Positions 44,251-53,839 of a stretch of 64,000 nucleotides of DNA are shown piece by piece. The translations under genes were made by a program, and so were the position numbers. The notes under the pieces were generated by a model, which ran no database searches, was not told the origin of the DNA, and saw nothing but the letters and a program-made list of their open reading frames with translations. This DNA is from Janibacter limosus. Its GTDB lineage: Bacteria; Actinomycetota; Actinomycetes; Actinomycetales; Dermatophilaceae. The DNA is taken from the NCBI RefSeq assembly GCF_004295485.1, contig NZ_CP036164.1:1178001-1242000 (forward strand), read 5' to 3'. Each line of letters opens with the position of its first letter. The stretch's first letter is position 1.

Positions 44251-47200
44251 GTGCGCAGCCGGCTACGGCTTCCCCGTGTGGTCTCCGGGCGCGTCGTCAC
44301 CCTGGGCCTCGTCGTCGTCCTGGGCGTCATCGTCTTCGCCAACAGCTGGGGTGTCTTCCAGACCGACATCAAGCCGGAGGTCTACCTCGCGCCGGGCGAG
44401 ATGCTGCCCAGGTACCTCGCGGCGTGGACCTCCTCGCCCTATCTCGGCTCGCCCAACTTCAACGTTGGGCTGGTGCCCGTGCTGCTCGTCACCGCGGCGT
44501 TGCGGGCGATCGGGCTGGACCCGGAGATGGCCTTCAAGGTCTACCACCTGATCCTCTGGGTCCTCGCTGCGTGGGGGACCAACCGGCTGCTGCGCACCCT
44601 CGTCCCGTCCGCCAGCGCGTGGGCGGGCCTGCTCGCCGGGGTCGCCTACATCGCCAACCCCTATGCGGTGGCCGGCGGCAGCACGCTGGCCATCGCCCTG
44701 CCGATGGCACTGCTGCCGTGGTTGCTCGTGGCGATGACCCGGGCATTGCGCGACCCGTCGAGCTGGGCGTGGCCCGCCGGGGTCGCCCTGGTCTTCTTCG
44801 GCATGAGCGGCATGAATGTCGGGGTCGTCCCCGTCTACCAGCTCCTGCTGGTCATCCCGCTCGCCCTCTACGTGCGCTCCGACAGCGACCTCACCTGGCG
44901 GCAGATCGCGGTCACCCTGGCCAGGTGCGCCCTCTTCGTCGTCCTCGTCTCGCTCTACTGGCTCGTCCCCGGGGCCGCCGCCTCCGGCACGGGGAGCCAG
45001 ATCGCCGAGGGTTCCGAGACGCTCGACGGCATCGCCCGCACGAGCTCCTTCGTCGAGATCCTGCGCGGGCTGGGCCTGTGGTCCTACTACGGGTCCTCCG
45101 ACGCCGGCCCGTGGCTCCCGCAGTACGCCATGTACTTCACCAGCTCCGTGATCATCCTGCTGACGATGGTCTGGCCGGCGGCTGCGCTCCTCGCGCTCAA
45201 GGTCGTCCCGGCCCGCCTGGCGAGGTTCTCGGCCGTCGCCGCCGCCATGGTGGCGGTCGTCATGGTCGGTCTCTACCCGGGAGGCAACGGCAGCTCTCCC
45301 TTCGCCGTCGTGCTGCGATGGCTCTTCGACCACGTCGGGCCGCTGATCGCCTTCCGGACCACCAACAAGATCGGCGCCGGTCTCGCGCTGGCCTTCGCCC
45401 TGCTCCTCGGGCTCGCCCTCGTGCGGGTGCTGCCCCGGGTGCTGCGCGGGCACGGCCGGGCACCGCTCGCGGCCGGCGCGGGGACCGCGGTCGTGCTCGC
45501 GCTCGTCGCTCCCGCGGTGACGGGCAACCTCTACGTCTCGCCGCTGGACGTCCCCGACTACTGGCGTGAGGCGGCCACGGCGATCGACCGCGGCAACCCC
45601 GACCAGCGCGTCCTGGTGCTGCCCGGGCAGACCCGCTCCAGCTATCGGTGGAGCCTGGACCGGCCCGACGACCTGCCCAACTCGCTCTTCACCCGCGACG
45701 CGGTGATCCCCGAGACCATCCCCAACACCTCGCAGAGCGGCGGCAACTTCCTGGCCGCGCTGGACAGCACGCTGCAGTCGGGGACCGCCGGGACGCGCGA
45801 CATCTCTCCCTTCGCCCGCTACCTCGGGGCCGACCAGGTCCTGCTGCGTCACGACGTGGTGTGGGAGGACACCGGAGGCGCCCGGCCCGGCAGCACCGCA
45901 CGTGCCCTGGCCGACGACCCCGGACTGCAGGGGCTGCGCAACTTCGGCACCCCGGGGCGCAACATGTTCACCCGGGCCAACCCTCCGCTGTCCCAGGAGG
46001 AGGCCGTGCTGACCCCGCTGCAGCTCTACGGGGTCCACAACTCGCAGGGCATGGTGCGCGCGACGAGCGCCAGCGACAGCCTCGTCGTCGCCGGTGACGC
46101 CTGGGCGATCCCCGCGCTGCAGCAGGAGGGCCTGCTCGACGGCTCACCGGCCATCCGCTACGCCCAGGGCATGACGGGCGACCAGCTGCGCACCCTGCTG
46201 TCCGAGGACGGTCGGATGGTGGTCACCGACACCAACCAGCGACGGGCGGCGATCACCAACCGGCTGACCTCCAACGAGGGCGCGATCCTGTCGGCGGACG
46301 AGACCCCCAAGGTCACGCGCACGCTCGGCGACGACCCACGGGACCAGAGCACCCTCGTGCGCGAGGGCATCCGGGCCACGGCGTCCTCGGCGGGAGGAGC
46401 CTTCTTCGACCTCCCGCACGGCGTCGCCGAGAACGCCGTCGACGGTGACCCCGCGACCTCGTGGCTCTTCGGTGACTTCCGACGGGCGAAGGGGGAGTCG
46501 CTCACCCTCTCGCTGCCGAAGGAGCAGCGGCTCGGGCGGATCGAGATCGACACGACCGCGCTGGGAGACGTGCGGATCGACCGCCTCGACGTCCAGGCCG
46601 GTGACGCCCGCGAGAGCGTCGAGGTCACCAAGGACGGCACGGCGGTGCTCAACCTCGGCGGAGTCACCTCGGACCGGGTGAAGATCACAGTGGGCGGCAT
46701 CCGCGGGCAGGGCTTCAGCCTCGTGGGCGTCTCCGAGGTCACCATCGGTGGGGTGTCCGCCACCGCCGAGCGGACCACGCGGGTACCCGACACCCTCACC
46801 CGCCTGTATGGGGAGCTCAGCCCTGCGGAGCGGCAGGACTTCGCCGACCGTCCCCTCGACATCCTCTTCAGCCGGGTCAAGAACACCGACGCCCCCGACG
46901 ACGACACCGAGCAGGGGCTGCGCCGTGACTTCACCGTCCCCGACGACCGGACCTACCGGGCCGAGGCCCAGGTGCGCGCCCTCGGCCCCCGAGAGGTCCT
47001 CGCGGACGAGCTGGCCGGGCTGGGCACGACCTATCGGGCGCGCTCCAACCGCACCTACTTCGACTCGTTGACGCGGCGCGCCTCCAAGGCCGCTGACAGC
47101 TCGTCCGCCTCGGCCTGGGTCCCCGGCGGCGACATCACGGACGGGTGGTGGGAGATCTCCGGGCCGGAGCGCAACCTGTCCGAGGTCACCGTGACGCAGG

Positions 47201-48585
47201 CACCCGGCCCCGGCGACGAGGGCGACACCGCCTGGGTCACCCGGGCATCCGTGGTCGTGGACGGCACCAAGGTCGCATCCGGACCGATCGGGCAGGGCAC
47301 CTCGAGCATCGACCTGCCGCCCGGCACGCGCGGAAGCAAGGTCCGGATCACGCTGGACGAGGTCGACGACTCGGCGGGCAGCCGACCGGCCCGCTTCACG
47401 ACCATCGACACCGGGGCGAGGATCACCCGGGACGCCGGCGCCGACCGGTGCGTCACCGTCGCCACCCTCGACGGCAAACCGGTCACGATGCGACCGGACA
47501 ACCCCGAGGCCATCGCCGGGCCCGGGGACCCGGCGACCACGTGGACGGGCTGCGACAAGGAGTCCGTCGTCTGGGGCGAGCACCAGCTGCGCCCGGTGGA
47601 CGGTCTGCAGCTCGACCGGGTCTCCCTGAACGACGTGGTCGGCACGACGAGCCCCGAGCGGGTGCCCGCACCCGTGGTCGAGGTGCGCCGCAGCAAGATC
47701 TCGTCGTCGATGAAGGTCTCGGTCGGCGCCGCCAGCACGCCCTACTTCCTGTCGATCGGCCAGGGCCACGACCCTCGGTGGAAGGCCACCCTGGAGGACG
47801 GGACCGACCTGGGTCCCCCCGTCGTCGTCAACGGCTATGCGGCCGGCTGGTACGTCGACGACCTCGGCGAGCACACCGTCACCGTCGCCTACGGCCCGCA
47901 GCGCTCCGCCAACATCGCCCTCGGGCTCTCCGTCCTGGGGCTGCTCCTGTGCACGATCCTCTTCTTCGTCCCGGTCATCCGCCGTCGGGTCACCGCGATC
48001 CGTACCCAGCGCGAGAGCGAGTGGGAGGAGCCGGTGGCATCTCCTGCCGCCGACGAGACCGAGCCCGACGAGACCGAGCCCGCCGCGACCGAGCCCGCAC
48101 ACGCCACGCCCGACGGCGCCACCGCCGCCGGGTCGACGGTCACGGCGGTCCCGGAGCAGGACGACGCGGTCCCGGAGCAGGCTGCCGTGGACGACCACCG
48201 TCCGGTCCGACCCGTGAGCCACGCACTCGGCGACCTCCTCACCGGCCTCGCCGGGCGGCGACGTCTGGCCCTCGAGGCGGCCATCGTCGTGGGCGCAGCG
48301 GCGCTCACCGGGATCGGCGGGGGGCTCGCCGCCCTGGCCGCGATGCTGCTGGTGCGGCGGGCGGGCCCTCGCCCCGGGCTGCTGATCACCGTCGGTGCCG
48401 GTCTGGTCCTGGTCTCCGCCGTGGCCTTCATCGTCCAGAGCGCCATCGGCGACACGCTGGGCACCGTGAGCGCCGACGCCGTCAAGGCGGCGCTGGTGCC
48501 CCACCACATCGCCGGCGCCGGGCTCGTGGTCGCCGTCCTCGGCACCTTCATGCGCCATGACCCACCCGAGGAGCAGGACACGTGA
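44251..48585 (+). CDS. Large AftD-like membrane glycosyltransferase, paralogue 1
   Basis: This protein of 1444 residues has a GT-C-like N-terminal half with about ten membrane segments. The early acidic loop GVFQTDIKPEVYLAPGEMLPR lies where AftD proteins carry catalytic acids. A large extracytoplasmic part follows, with a discoidin (F5/8 type C)-like domain near residue 728 (NAVDGDPATSW), and the C-terminus is membrane-anchored. AftD is the alpha-(1,3)-arabinofuranosyltransferase of mycobacteria; here the sugar may differ. GTG 44251 has GAGAGGAG upstream; TAGGAT at 44185-44190 may be the -10 box. It is coupled to the next gene by a 4-nt overlap. Confidence 0.78.
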   Translation: MRSRLRLPRVVSGRVVTLGLVVVLGVIVFANSWGVFQTDIKPEVYLAPGEMLPRYLAAWTSSPYLGSPNFNVGLVPVLLVTAALRAIGLDPEMAFKVYHLILWVLAAWGTNRLLRTLVPSASAWAGLLAGVAYIANPYAVAGGSTLAIALPMALLPWLLVAMTRALRDPSSWAWPAGVALVFFGMSGMNVGVVPVYQLLLVIPLALYVRSDSDLTWRQIAVTLARCALFVVLVSLYWLVPGAAASGTGSQIAEGSETLDGIARTSSFVEILRGLGLWSYYGSSDAGPWLPQYAMYFTSSVIILLTMVWPAAALLALKVVPARLARFSAVAAAMVAVVMVGLYPGGNGSSPFAVVLRWLFDHVGPLIAFRTTNKIGAGLALAFALLLGLALVRVLPRVLRGHGRAPLAAGAGTAVVLALVAPAVTGNLYVSPLDVPDYWREAATAIDRGNPDQRVLVLPGQTRSSYRWSLDRPDDLPNSLFTRDAVIPETIPNTSQSGGNFLAALDSTLQSGTAGTRDISPFARYLGADQVLLRHDVVWEDTGGARPGSTARALADDPGLQGLRNFGTPGRNMFTRANPPLSQEEAVLTPLQLYGVHNSQGMVRATSASDSLVVAGDAWAIPALQQEGLLDGSPAIRYAQGMTGDQLRTLLSEDGRMVVTDTNQRRAAITNRLTSNEGAILSADETPKVTRTLGDDPRDQSTLVREGIRATASSAGGAFFDLPHGVAENAVDGDPATSWLFGDFRRAKGESLTLSLPKEQRLGRIEIDTTALGDVRIDRLDVQAGDARESVEVTKDGTAVLNLGGVTSDRVKITVGGIRGQGFSLVGVSEVTIGGVSATAERTTRVPDTLTRLYGELSPAERQDFADRPLDILFSRVKNTDAPDDDTEQGLRRDFTVPDDRTYRAEAQVRALGPREVLADELAGLGTTYRARSNRTYFDSLTRRASKAADSSSASAWVPGGDITDGWWEISGPERNLSEVTVTQAPGPGDEGDTAWVTRASVVVDGTKVASGPIGQGTSSIDLPPGTRGSKVRITLDEVDDSAGSRPARFTTIDTGARITRDAGADRCVTVATLDGKPVTMRPDNPEAIAGPGDPATTWTGCDKESVVWGEHQLRPVDGLQLDRVSLNDVVGTTSPERVPAPVVEVRRSKISSSMKVSVGAASTPYFLSIGQGHDPRWKATLEDGTDLGPPVVVNGYAAGWYVDDLGEHTVTVAYGPQRSANIALGLSVLGLLLCTILFFVPVIRRRVTAIRTQRESEWEEPVASPAADETEPDETEPAATEPAHATPDGATAAGSTVTAVPEQDDAVPEQAAVDDHRPVRPVSHALGDLLTGLAGRRRLALEAAIVVGAAALTGIGGGLAALAAMLLVRRAGPRPGLLITVGAGLVLVSAVAFIVQSAIGDTLGTVSADAVKAALVPHHIAGAGLVVAVLGTFMRHDPPEEQDT

Positions 48586-49424
48586 CCGGAGCAGACCGGG
48601 ACGCCGAGCGGGCGACCGTCACCGTGGTGGTCCCCACCCGCAACAACATCCGCACCATCGAGGCCTGCCTGCGGTCGGTGGCCGAGCAGACCCACCCGGG
48701 AGTCGAGCTCCTGGTCGTCGACAACCACAGCAGCGACGGCACGCCGCAGGTCGCCGAGCGCTTCGCCGACCGGGTGATCACCGCAGGCCCCGAGCGCTCG
48801 GCGCAGCGCAACACGGGGATCGAGGCCGCCCGCTCGGAGTGGGTGCTCTGGCTGGACAGCGACATGGTCCTCCCTCCCCGCACGATCGCCCTGGCGCTGG
48901 ACACCGCCCGGGCCACCGGCGCCACGGGCATCGCCCTGCCCGAGCGGACCATCGGCGAGGGCTTCTGGACCGCGTGCCGCGCCCTGGAGCGCGAGTGCTA
49001 CCTGGACGACCCGTGGCTGCACAACCCCCGCCTCGTGCGACGTGACTACCTGCTCGGGGACGGCACCTTCCACACCGACATGTCCGGCCCGGAGGACGCC
49101 GACCTGAGGATGAAGATGCGCAGCTCCGGTGCCGGGATCGAGCTCGCGCCGATCATCATCGACCACGACGAGGGTCGCCTCACCGTGCGTGACGTGATGA
49201 GCAAGCGCTACTACTACGGACGCAGCATCCCCGCCTTCGCCGAGCAGCACGAGGGCGCGGTGGGTGCGCAGGGCAAGGCAGTGCTGCGGTCCTACCTGCG
49301 CAACCACCGGCGGTTGCTGGGCGACCCGGCGCACGCGATCGGCATGGTGGCCCTGCGGGCGATGGAGGCGGGCGGCTACGCGATGGGAGCGCGTCGCGGA
49401 CGCAAGGACCGGACGACGCCATGA
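48582..49424 (+). CDS. Glycosyltransferase family 2
   Basis: This 280-residue GT-A enzyme has the family 2 opening TVTVVVPTRNNIRTIEACLRSVAEQT and LLVVDNHSSDGT. SEWVLWLDSDMVLPP carries the D-x-D motif for the metal and nucleotide sugar, and SGPEDADLRMKM is the likely catalytic-base region. It is cytoplasmic, using an NDP-sugar. It overlaps both neighbours by 4 nt (GTGA and ATGA) and so belongs to the same operon as the AftD-like protein. Donor and acceptor are unknown. Confidence 0.9.
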   Translation: MTGADRDAERATVTVVVPTRNNIRTIEACLRSVAEQTHPGVELLVVDNHSSDGTPQVAERFADRVITAGPERSAQRNTGIEAARSEWVLWLDSDMVLPPRTIALALDTARATGATGIALPERTIGEGFWTACRALERECYLDDPWLHNPRLVRRDYLLGDGTFHTDMSGPEDADLRMKMRSSGAGIELAPIIIDHDEGRLTVRDVMSKRYYYGRSIPAFAEQHEGAVGAQGKAVLRSYLRNHRRLLGDPAHAIGMVALRAMEAGGYAMGARRGRKDRTTP

Positions 49425-50530
49425 GCGAGGACCTGCGTCGCATGCTCTGGGTCTCCCTCCCGGACCAGCGGGCCCGACGCGAGCTGTACTGGATGTCCCG
49501 GATGCCGGGCACCCGGGTGCGGGCGATGGCCCAGCAGGAGCCCGTCGGCCAGATCGACTGGATCCCGAGCACCTACACCCGACCGATCAAGCGCTTCGTC
49601 GAGGCAGGAGCCCTGGCCTGGGTGCGGGGGCTCACCGACAAGGACCCGGGGGAGTACGACTGGGTGACCTCCCTCGAGCTGTGCTCGCTGGTGACGGGGC
49701 AGGCCTCGCGCTGGCGACGGGCCGCTCGCTCGGCTGGAGTTCGCCGCCCGCTCCAGGCGGTCATCACCTGGGAAAATCTGCCGGACCAACCGCTCTACAA
49801 GGTCCCGCCCTACCGGCAGGCGTTGAGCTCCTGCCGCGACGCGGACCTGCTCCTGTGCATGGTCGACGCGGCCCGCGACCACCTCCTGGCCAATGGCTTC
49901 GACGACGAGCTCATCCGCGTGGTCAAGCCGGGGGTGGACACCGAGCTCTTCCACCCGGCAGCCGAGCCGGTCGCCGAGCCCATCGTGGTCTTCGCCTCCC
50001 CGCTCGCCGACAACAAGGGCATCGACCGGGTGCTCGAGGCGATGGCGATCGTGCGCCGTGAGATCCCCGAGGCCCGGCTGAAGGTAGCCGGTCGTGGGCC
50101 GCTGGAGCACCTCGTGCAGGCTGCGGCACAGGACCCGCGCTCGGGCGTCGAGCTCATGGGCTCCCTCGACACCGCTGGTGTCGCCGACCTGATGCGCTCG
50201 GCGGCCGTCTTCACCACGGCGCCGCGTCCGACGTGGAAGTGGACCGAGCAGCTCGGTCTGGCCTATCTCGAGGCGCTGGCCTGCGGCCTGCCGATCGTGA
50301 CCACCCGGTGCGGCACCAACGACGAGGCCGTCCAGCCCCCCAACCGTCTGGTGGAGGACGACGCCGAGGCCCTCGCGGACTCCCTCCTGCACTTCCTGCG
50401 TGACCCGCGACTGCGGGCCGAGGTCGCCGTCGCCAACCGGTCGCATGCGCTCACCCGCCACGACCTGACCACCCAGTGCGCGGCGATGGGGTCTGCGTTC
50501 GCCGAGATCGAAGCCCTGCACCGGGTCTGA
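49421..50530 (+). CDS. Glycosyltransferase family 4
   Basis: This 369-residue GT-B enzyme has a C-terminal nucleotide-sugar domain with VVFASPLADNKGIDRVLEAM, LKVAGRGPLEHLVQ, VELMGSLDTAGVADLMRSA and AYLEALACGLPIVTTRCGTNDE. The N-terminal domain is less conserved. It lies in the operon between the GT2 and the next membrane protein and is presumably one of the enzymes that assemble the glycan on the cytoplasmic side. Confidence 0.9.
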   Translation: MSEDLRRMLWVSLPDQRARRELYWMSRMPGTRVRAMAQQEPVGQIDWIPSTYTRPIKRFVEAGALAWVRGLTDKDPGEYDWVTSLELCSLVTGQASRWRRAARSAGVRRPLQAVITWENLPDQPLYKVPPYRQALSSCRDADLLLCMVDAARDHLLANGFDDELIRVVKPGVDTELFHPAAEPVAEPIVVFASPLADNKGIDRVLEAMAIVRREIPEARLKVAGRGPLEHLVQAAAQDPRSGVELMGSLDTAGVADLMRSAAVFTTAPRPTWKWTEQLGLAYLEALACGLPIVTTRCGTNDEAVQPPNRLVEDDAEALADSLLHFLRDPRLRAEVAVANRSHALTRHDLTTQCAAMGSAFAEIEALHRV

Positions 50531-50531
50531 C

Positions 50532-52211
50532 GTGTCGATCCCCGCGCAGGCCTCGCGTCCCGCCGCCGTCGGAGCGGCCATCGGCGCGGTGCTCGGCGTG
50601 CTGGTGCTGGGGCCCGCGCTGGCCCCCGGCCACACCCTCCACTACGACCTCGTCTTCGTCCCTGACCTCCCGCTGTCGGCGCGCACGCTCGGGATCGACG
50701 GCAGCGTCCCCCGGGCGGTGCCCAACGACCTCGTCGTCGCGCTCCTCGACCTGGTGCTGCCGGGATGGCTCGTGCAGAAGATCCTGCTCCTCGGTGCCTT
50801 CGTCATCGGCGGCGCGGGGGCGGGGAGCCTCGCGCGGACCCTCCCGGGTGCTGCGGCGGCCGCGGTCCTGTGGTCCTGGAACCCGTGGGTCGGGGAGCGT
50901 CTGGGCATCGGTCACTGGGGCTACCTGCTCGGCTTCGCCATGCTGCCGTGGGTCCTGTCGGCGGCCACCCGGATCAGGGACAGGCGTGGCCGGGCCCTGC
51001 TCGTGGTCTCGCTCACCGCGGCCGCGCTCGGCGGGTCGACGCCTGGCGTCTTGGCGACCGGGCTGGCCACGGTCACCGTCGTCTGCCTCGGCGGCCCCGT
51101 CCGCGCGGTGGTCCGGGACCTGGCCGTCGTCCTCGGGACCTCGCTCCTGGCCAACGCGGCCTGGTGGTGGCCCTTCCTCCGCTCGGCACCCAAGGCGGCC
51201 GATGCCCACGGGGCAGACGCCTTCGCGGCCGGGGCGGACACCCCCTTCGGCGTCCTGGGCTCCCTCGTCCTCGGCGGTGGTCTGTGGAACGACCGCACCT
51301 GGTTCGTCGAGAGGACGACCTGGCCGGTGGCCCTGGCCGCCCTCGTCGCGGTCCTCCTCGTGCTCGTGCTCGCCATGTGCCGTCGGACCTGGTGGCGCGG
51401 TCCTCGCGAGCGCGCCGCGACAGCCGCCGGCGTGATCGGGCTGCTCGTCGCCGCACTGGCGACGCTGCCCGGTGGAGCCGGTGTGCTCGAGGCGGTCGTG
51501 ACGCACGTGCCGGGGGGCGGGCTCCTGCGGGACGCCCAGAAGTTCACCGCGCTGTGGGTCCTGCTCCTCGCGGTGGCCACCGCGGTCGTCGTGGACCGGT
51601 TGGTCGAGCGCAGGGCCCCCGTGCTGCCGGTCCTCCTGGCCGTCGCCTGGCCGTTGGCCACGCTCCCTTCACTGGCCTGGGGCCACGCCGGCGCCTGGGG
51701 CAGCGTCGACTACCCCCAGGACGTGCGCGCCGTGGCCCAGCAGCTCGCGGACTCCGACGACCCGGTCGCCGTCTTCCCGTGGTCCACGTACCGGCGGTAC
51801 GCGTGGAACGCCGACCGGGTGGTCCTCGACCCGTGGAACCGCCTCCTCCCGCAACCCGTCCTCTCCGACGACCGGCTCCCGCTGCGGCAGGGCACGGTGG
51901 CGGGCGAGGACCCGGCAGCCGCGAGGGTGACCCGCTCCCTGGACGAAGGGGGGGACACCGTCGGTGTCCTGCGATCCCTCGGTGTGCGCTGGGTCCTCGT
52001 GCAGCGGGACCAGCCCGCTCCGGACGGCACCGTCCCCGACCTGTCAGGGACCCCGACCACCACGATCGGTGACCTCGAGCTGTACGACCTGGGCCCGAGC
52101 AGCATCAGCACGCCGCCACCGGATCGCCTGCGAGGCCTGGGGCTGCTGGGCACCGCAGGTGCCGTGCTCCTGTGCGTCGTGGCGCTCCTGCGCCGGGGCC
52201 CTCGCGAATGA
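50532..52211 (+). CDS. Polytopic membrane protein, GT-C-like
   Basis: This 559-residue protein has about eleven membrane segments. After the first helix comes the loop LAPGHTLHYDLVFVPDLPLSART with an acidic residue, as in GT-C enzymes. VLWSWNPWVGERLGIGHWGYLLGFAMLPWV resembles the equivalent region of AftD-like proteins. A soluble segment near residues 400-530 precedes the last helix. It starts at GTG 50532, one base after the GT4 stop. It probably transfers a sugar from a polyprenyl-phosphate donor outside the membrane; substrates are unknown. Confidence 0.7.
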   Translation: MSIPAQASRPAAVGAAIGAVLGVLVLGPALAPGHTLHYDLVFVPDLPLSARTLGIDGSVPRAVPNDLVVALLDLVLPGWLVQKILLLGAFVIGGAGAGSLARTLPGAAAAAVLWSWNPWVGERLGIGHWGYLLGFAMLPWVLSAATRIRDRRGRALLVVSLTAAALGGSTPGVLATGLATVTVVCLGGPVRAVVRDLAVVLGTSLLANAAWWWPFLRSAPKAADAHGADAFAAGADTPFGVLGSLVLGGGLWNDRTWFVERTTWPVALAALVAVLLVLVLAMCRRTWWRGPRERAATAAGVIGLLVAALATLPGGAGVLEAVVTHVPGGGLLRDAQKFTALWVLLLAVATAVVVDRLVERRAPVLPVLLAVAWPLATLPSLAWGHAGAWGSVDYPQDVRAVAQQLADSDDPVAVFPWSTYRRYAWNADRVVLDPWNRLLPQPVLSDDRLPLRQGTVAGEDPAAARVTRSLDEGGDTVGVLRSLGVRWVLVQRDQPAPDGTVPDLSGTPTTTIGDLELYDLGPSSISTPPPDRLRGLGLLGTAGAVLLCVVALLRRGPRE

Positions 52212-52301
52212 GACGAGGGCGACACGCGGGACCAGGTCGCGACAGGTGACTGCCCGGTATACAGTGGGCACGATTCGTATCCGCTCCATGGAGGACCACC
52301 A

Positions 52302-52457
52302 GTGAACAACGACGCCTCGAAGAAGATCGCCTACAACGTGGGCGGCACCGTCATCGGCGCGCTCCTGGCCGCCTTGGCGATCTTTGGCATCGTCCAGGTG
52401 CAGAGCAGTGCCTCGATGCCGCAGACCAACGACCAGGTCATCAACTACAACAGCTGA
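52302..52457 (+). CDS. 51-residue DUF2613-like single-span membrane protein
   Basis: From GTG 52302 the frame encodes 51 residues with one membrane helix, NVGGTVIGALLAALAIFGIV, then a short tail ending in QVINYNS. GGAGGA lies 5 nt before the GTG. Mycobacteria have a similar small DUF2613 protein (Rv0236A) next to aftD (Rv0236c), so position and topology both fit that family. The role is unknown; a partner subunit for the large glycosyltransferase is a reasonable guess. TATACA at 52258-52263 could be its -10 box. A strong terminator follows. Confidence 0.72.
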   Translation: MNNDASKKIAYNVGGTVIGALLAALAIFGIVQVQSSASMPQTNDQVINYNS

Positions 52458-52472
52458 CCTGCCACGACCCCA

Positions 52473-52514
52473 CGAAGGGGGGCGTCCGCTCGATCCGAGC
52501 GGACGCCCCCTTCG
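52473..52514. terminator. Strong bidirectional hairpin terminator
   Basis: CGAAGGGGGGCGTCCGCTCG pairs with CGAGCGGACGCCCCCTTCG across the loop ATC, with one bulged G. It lies 15 nt after the DUF2613-like stop and 30 nt before the convergent GT4 stop, so it can end transcripts from both sides. Confidence 0.85.
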
Positions 52515-52544
52515 CCGTGCCGAGGCTTGGTCGTGAGGTGGCCG

Positions 52545-53783
52545 TCAGGAGGCCACGGACGCCAGCTCGTCGGCCGGCGACGGGTCGACGGTCCGGGACG
52601 CGATGAGCGCGTCGAGGTCGATGACGTCGTCGCGGTAGCGGTCGCTGAGACCGAGGACGGAGCGGACCACCGACTCGAGCCGGTGACCGGCGCGGACCCA
52701 GTCGAAGGAGCTCGCGTACAGCCGGGCGGTGCGGCCGAGGTCGCGACGCAGTGCGGCGTCGTCCACGAGGGTGATGACGTGCTCCTCGAACTCACTGGCG
52801 GAGTCGGCGAGCAGCCCGGTGCGCCCGTGGACGATCGACTCGCTGGGGCCGCCGGCGAAGCTGTAGGCGACGGCGGGGGTGGCGTGCAGGCCGGCCTCGA
52901 CGATGGTCAGCCCCCAGCCTTCCTTGTGCGAGGGCATGACGACCAGCCACGCCCGCGCGAGCAGCTCGTGCTTGAGGGACTCCTCGACGAACCCGTGCAG
53001 GTGCACCCGGTCGGCGACACCGACGGCGCGAGCGTGGTCGGCGATCGCCGCCTCCCAGTAGCCACCACCCACGACGTGCAGCTCCAGATCCGGATGGGTC
53101 GCGGCGCGGGAGGCCAGGATGTCGACGGCCTGCTCGACGTGCTTGTGCGGGACGAGCCTGCCCAGGAAGAGCATGGTGGGGGTCTCGGTGCGCTCCAGGC
53201 GGGCGTAGCCGTCGAGGTCGGCCGGACGGTCGTTGCCGGAGTAGACGAGGTCGACGCGCCGGGGGTCGACCCCGAGCTCCTCGAGCTCGGAGCGCGTCGA
53301 CTTCGAGACGGTGACATACCGGCTGTCGCGGTAGACCCGCGGTGCGACCTTGGACTCGAGGAACCACCCCAGCCGGGCGATCCTGGGGCCGAAGACCGCG
53401 CCCCACTGGTCGCGGTGGACGTGGTGGACGATGTTGATGACCGGGACCTTGGCCACGAGGGGGGCCCAGAAGGGCACGCCGTTCTGCACGTCGAGGATGA
53501 CGTCGTAGCCGCGGCCGTGCCGCAGGACGTGCCACATGCCGTGGAGGTAGACGCTGAACTTCGAGCCGCGGCGGATCACGGAGACGTCACCGTGCTGGGT
53601 GCGGGGGCTCGCGCCGGGGAAGGACGCGGTGAAGATCGTCACCTCGTGCCCGGCCTGCGTCAGCACCTCGGAGGTCCGCTCGGTGAAGGTCTCCGCCCCT
53701 CCGGCCTCGGGGTTCTCCCGATCTCGCCACGAGAGGTAGAGGACCCGAAGTCGCTCCTTCGGGGCTGCCGTGATCGGCGTCAT
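52545..53783 (-). CDS. Glycosyltransferase family 4
   Basis: This 412-residue GT-B enzyme has an N-terminal domain with LRVLYLSWRDRENPEAGGAE (glycine-rich acceptor loop) and VINIVHHVHRDQW. The C-terminal domain has MLFLGRLVPHKHVEQAVDIL, LELHVVGGG, RVHLHGFVEE and the E-x7-E motif EGWGLTIVEAG. ATG 53783 is preceded by AAGGAGT on this strand and fits the family N-terminus; an upstream start adds 12 basic residues. It is the only leftward gene between the two large AftD-like operons. Confidence 0.92.
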   Translation of the reverse strand: MTPITAAPKERLRVLYLSWRDRENPEAGGAETFTERTSEVLTQAGHEVTIFTASFPGASPRTQHGDVSVIRRGSKFSVYLHGMWHVLRHGRGYDVILDVQNGVPFWAPLVAKVPVINIVHHVHRDQWGAVFGPRIARLGWFLESKVAPRVYRDSRYVTVSKSTRSELEELGVDPRRVDLVYSGNDRPADLDGYARLERTETPTMLFLGRLVPHKHVEQAVDILASRAATHPDLELHVVGGGYWEAAIADHARAVGVADRVHLHGFVEESLKHELLARAWLVVMPSHKEGWGLTIVEAGLHATPAVAYSFAGGPSESIVHGRTGLLADSASEFEEHVITLVDDAALRRDLGRTARLYASSFDWVRAGHRLESVVRSVLGLSDRYRDDVIDLDALIASRTVDPSPADELASVAS

Positions 53784-53826
53784 CGTCACTCCTTGTCGGC
53801 GTCGCGGCTGTCGCGGCACCGACGGA

Positions 53827-53839
53827 TAGGCTAACGCTG
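53827..53839 (+). promoter_or_regulatory. Candidate -10 box of a leaderless methyltransferase transcript
   Basis: TAGGCT (53827-53832) lies 6 nt before the GTG at 53839, without a ribosome site. It would drive the operon of two methyltransferases and the second AftD-like gene. Confidence 0.55.
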
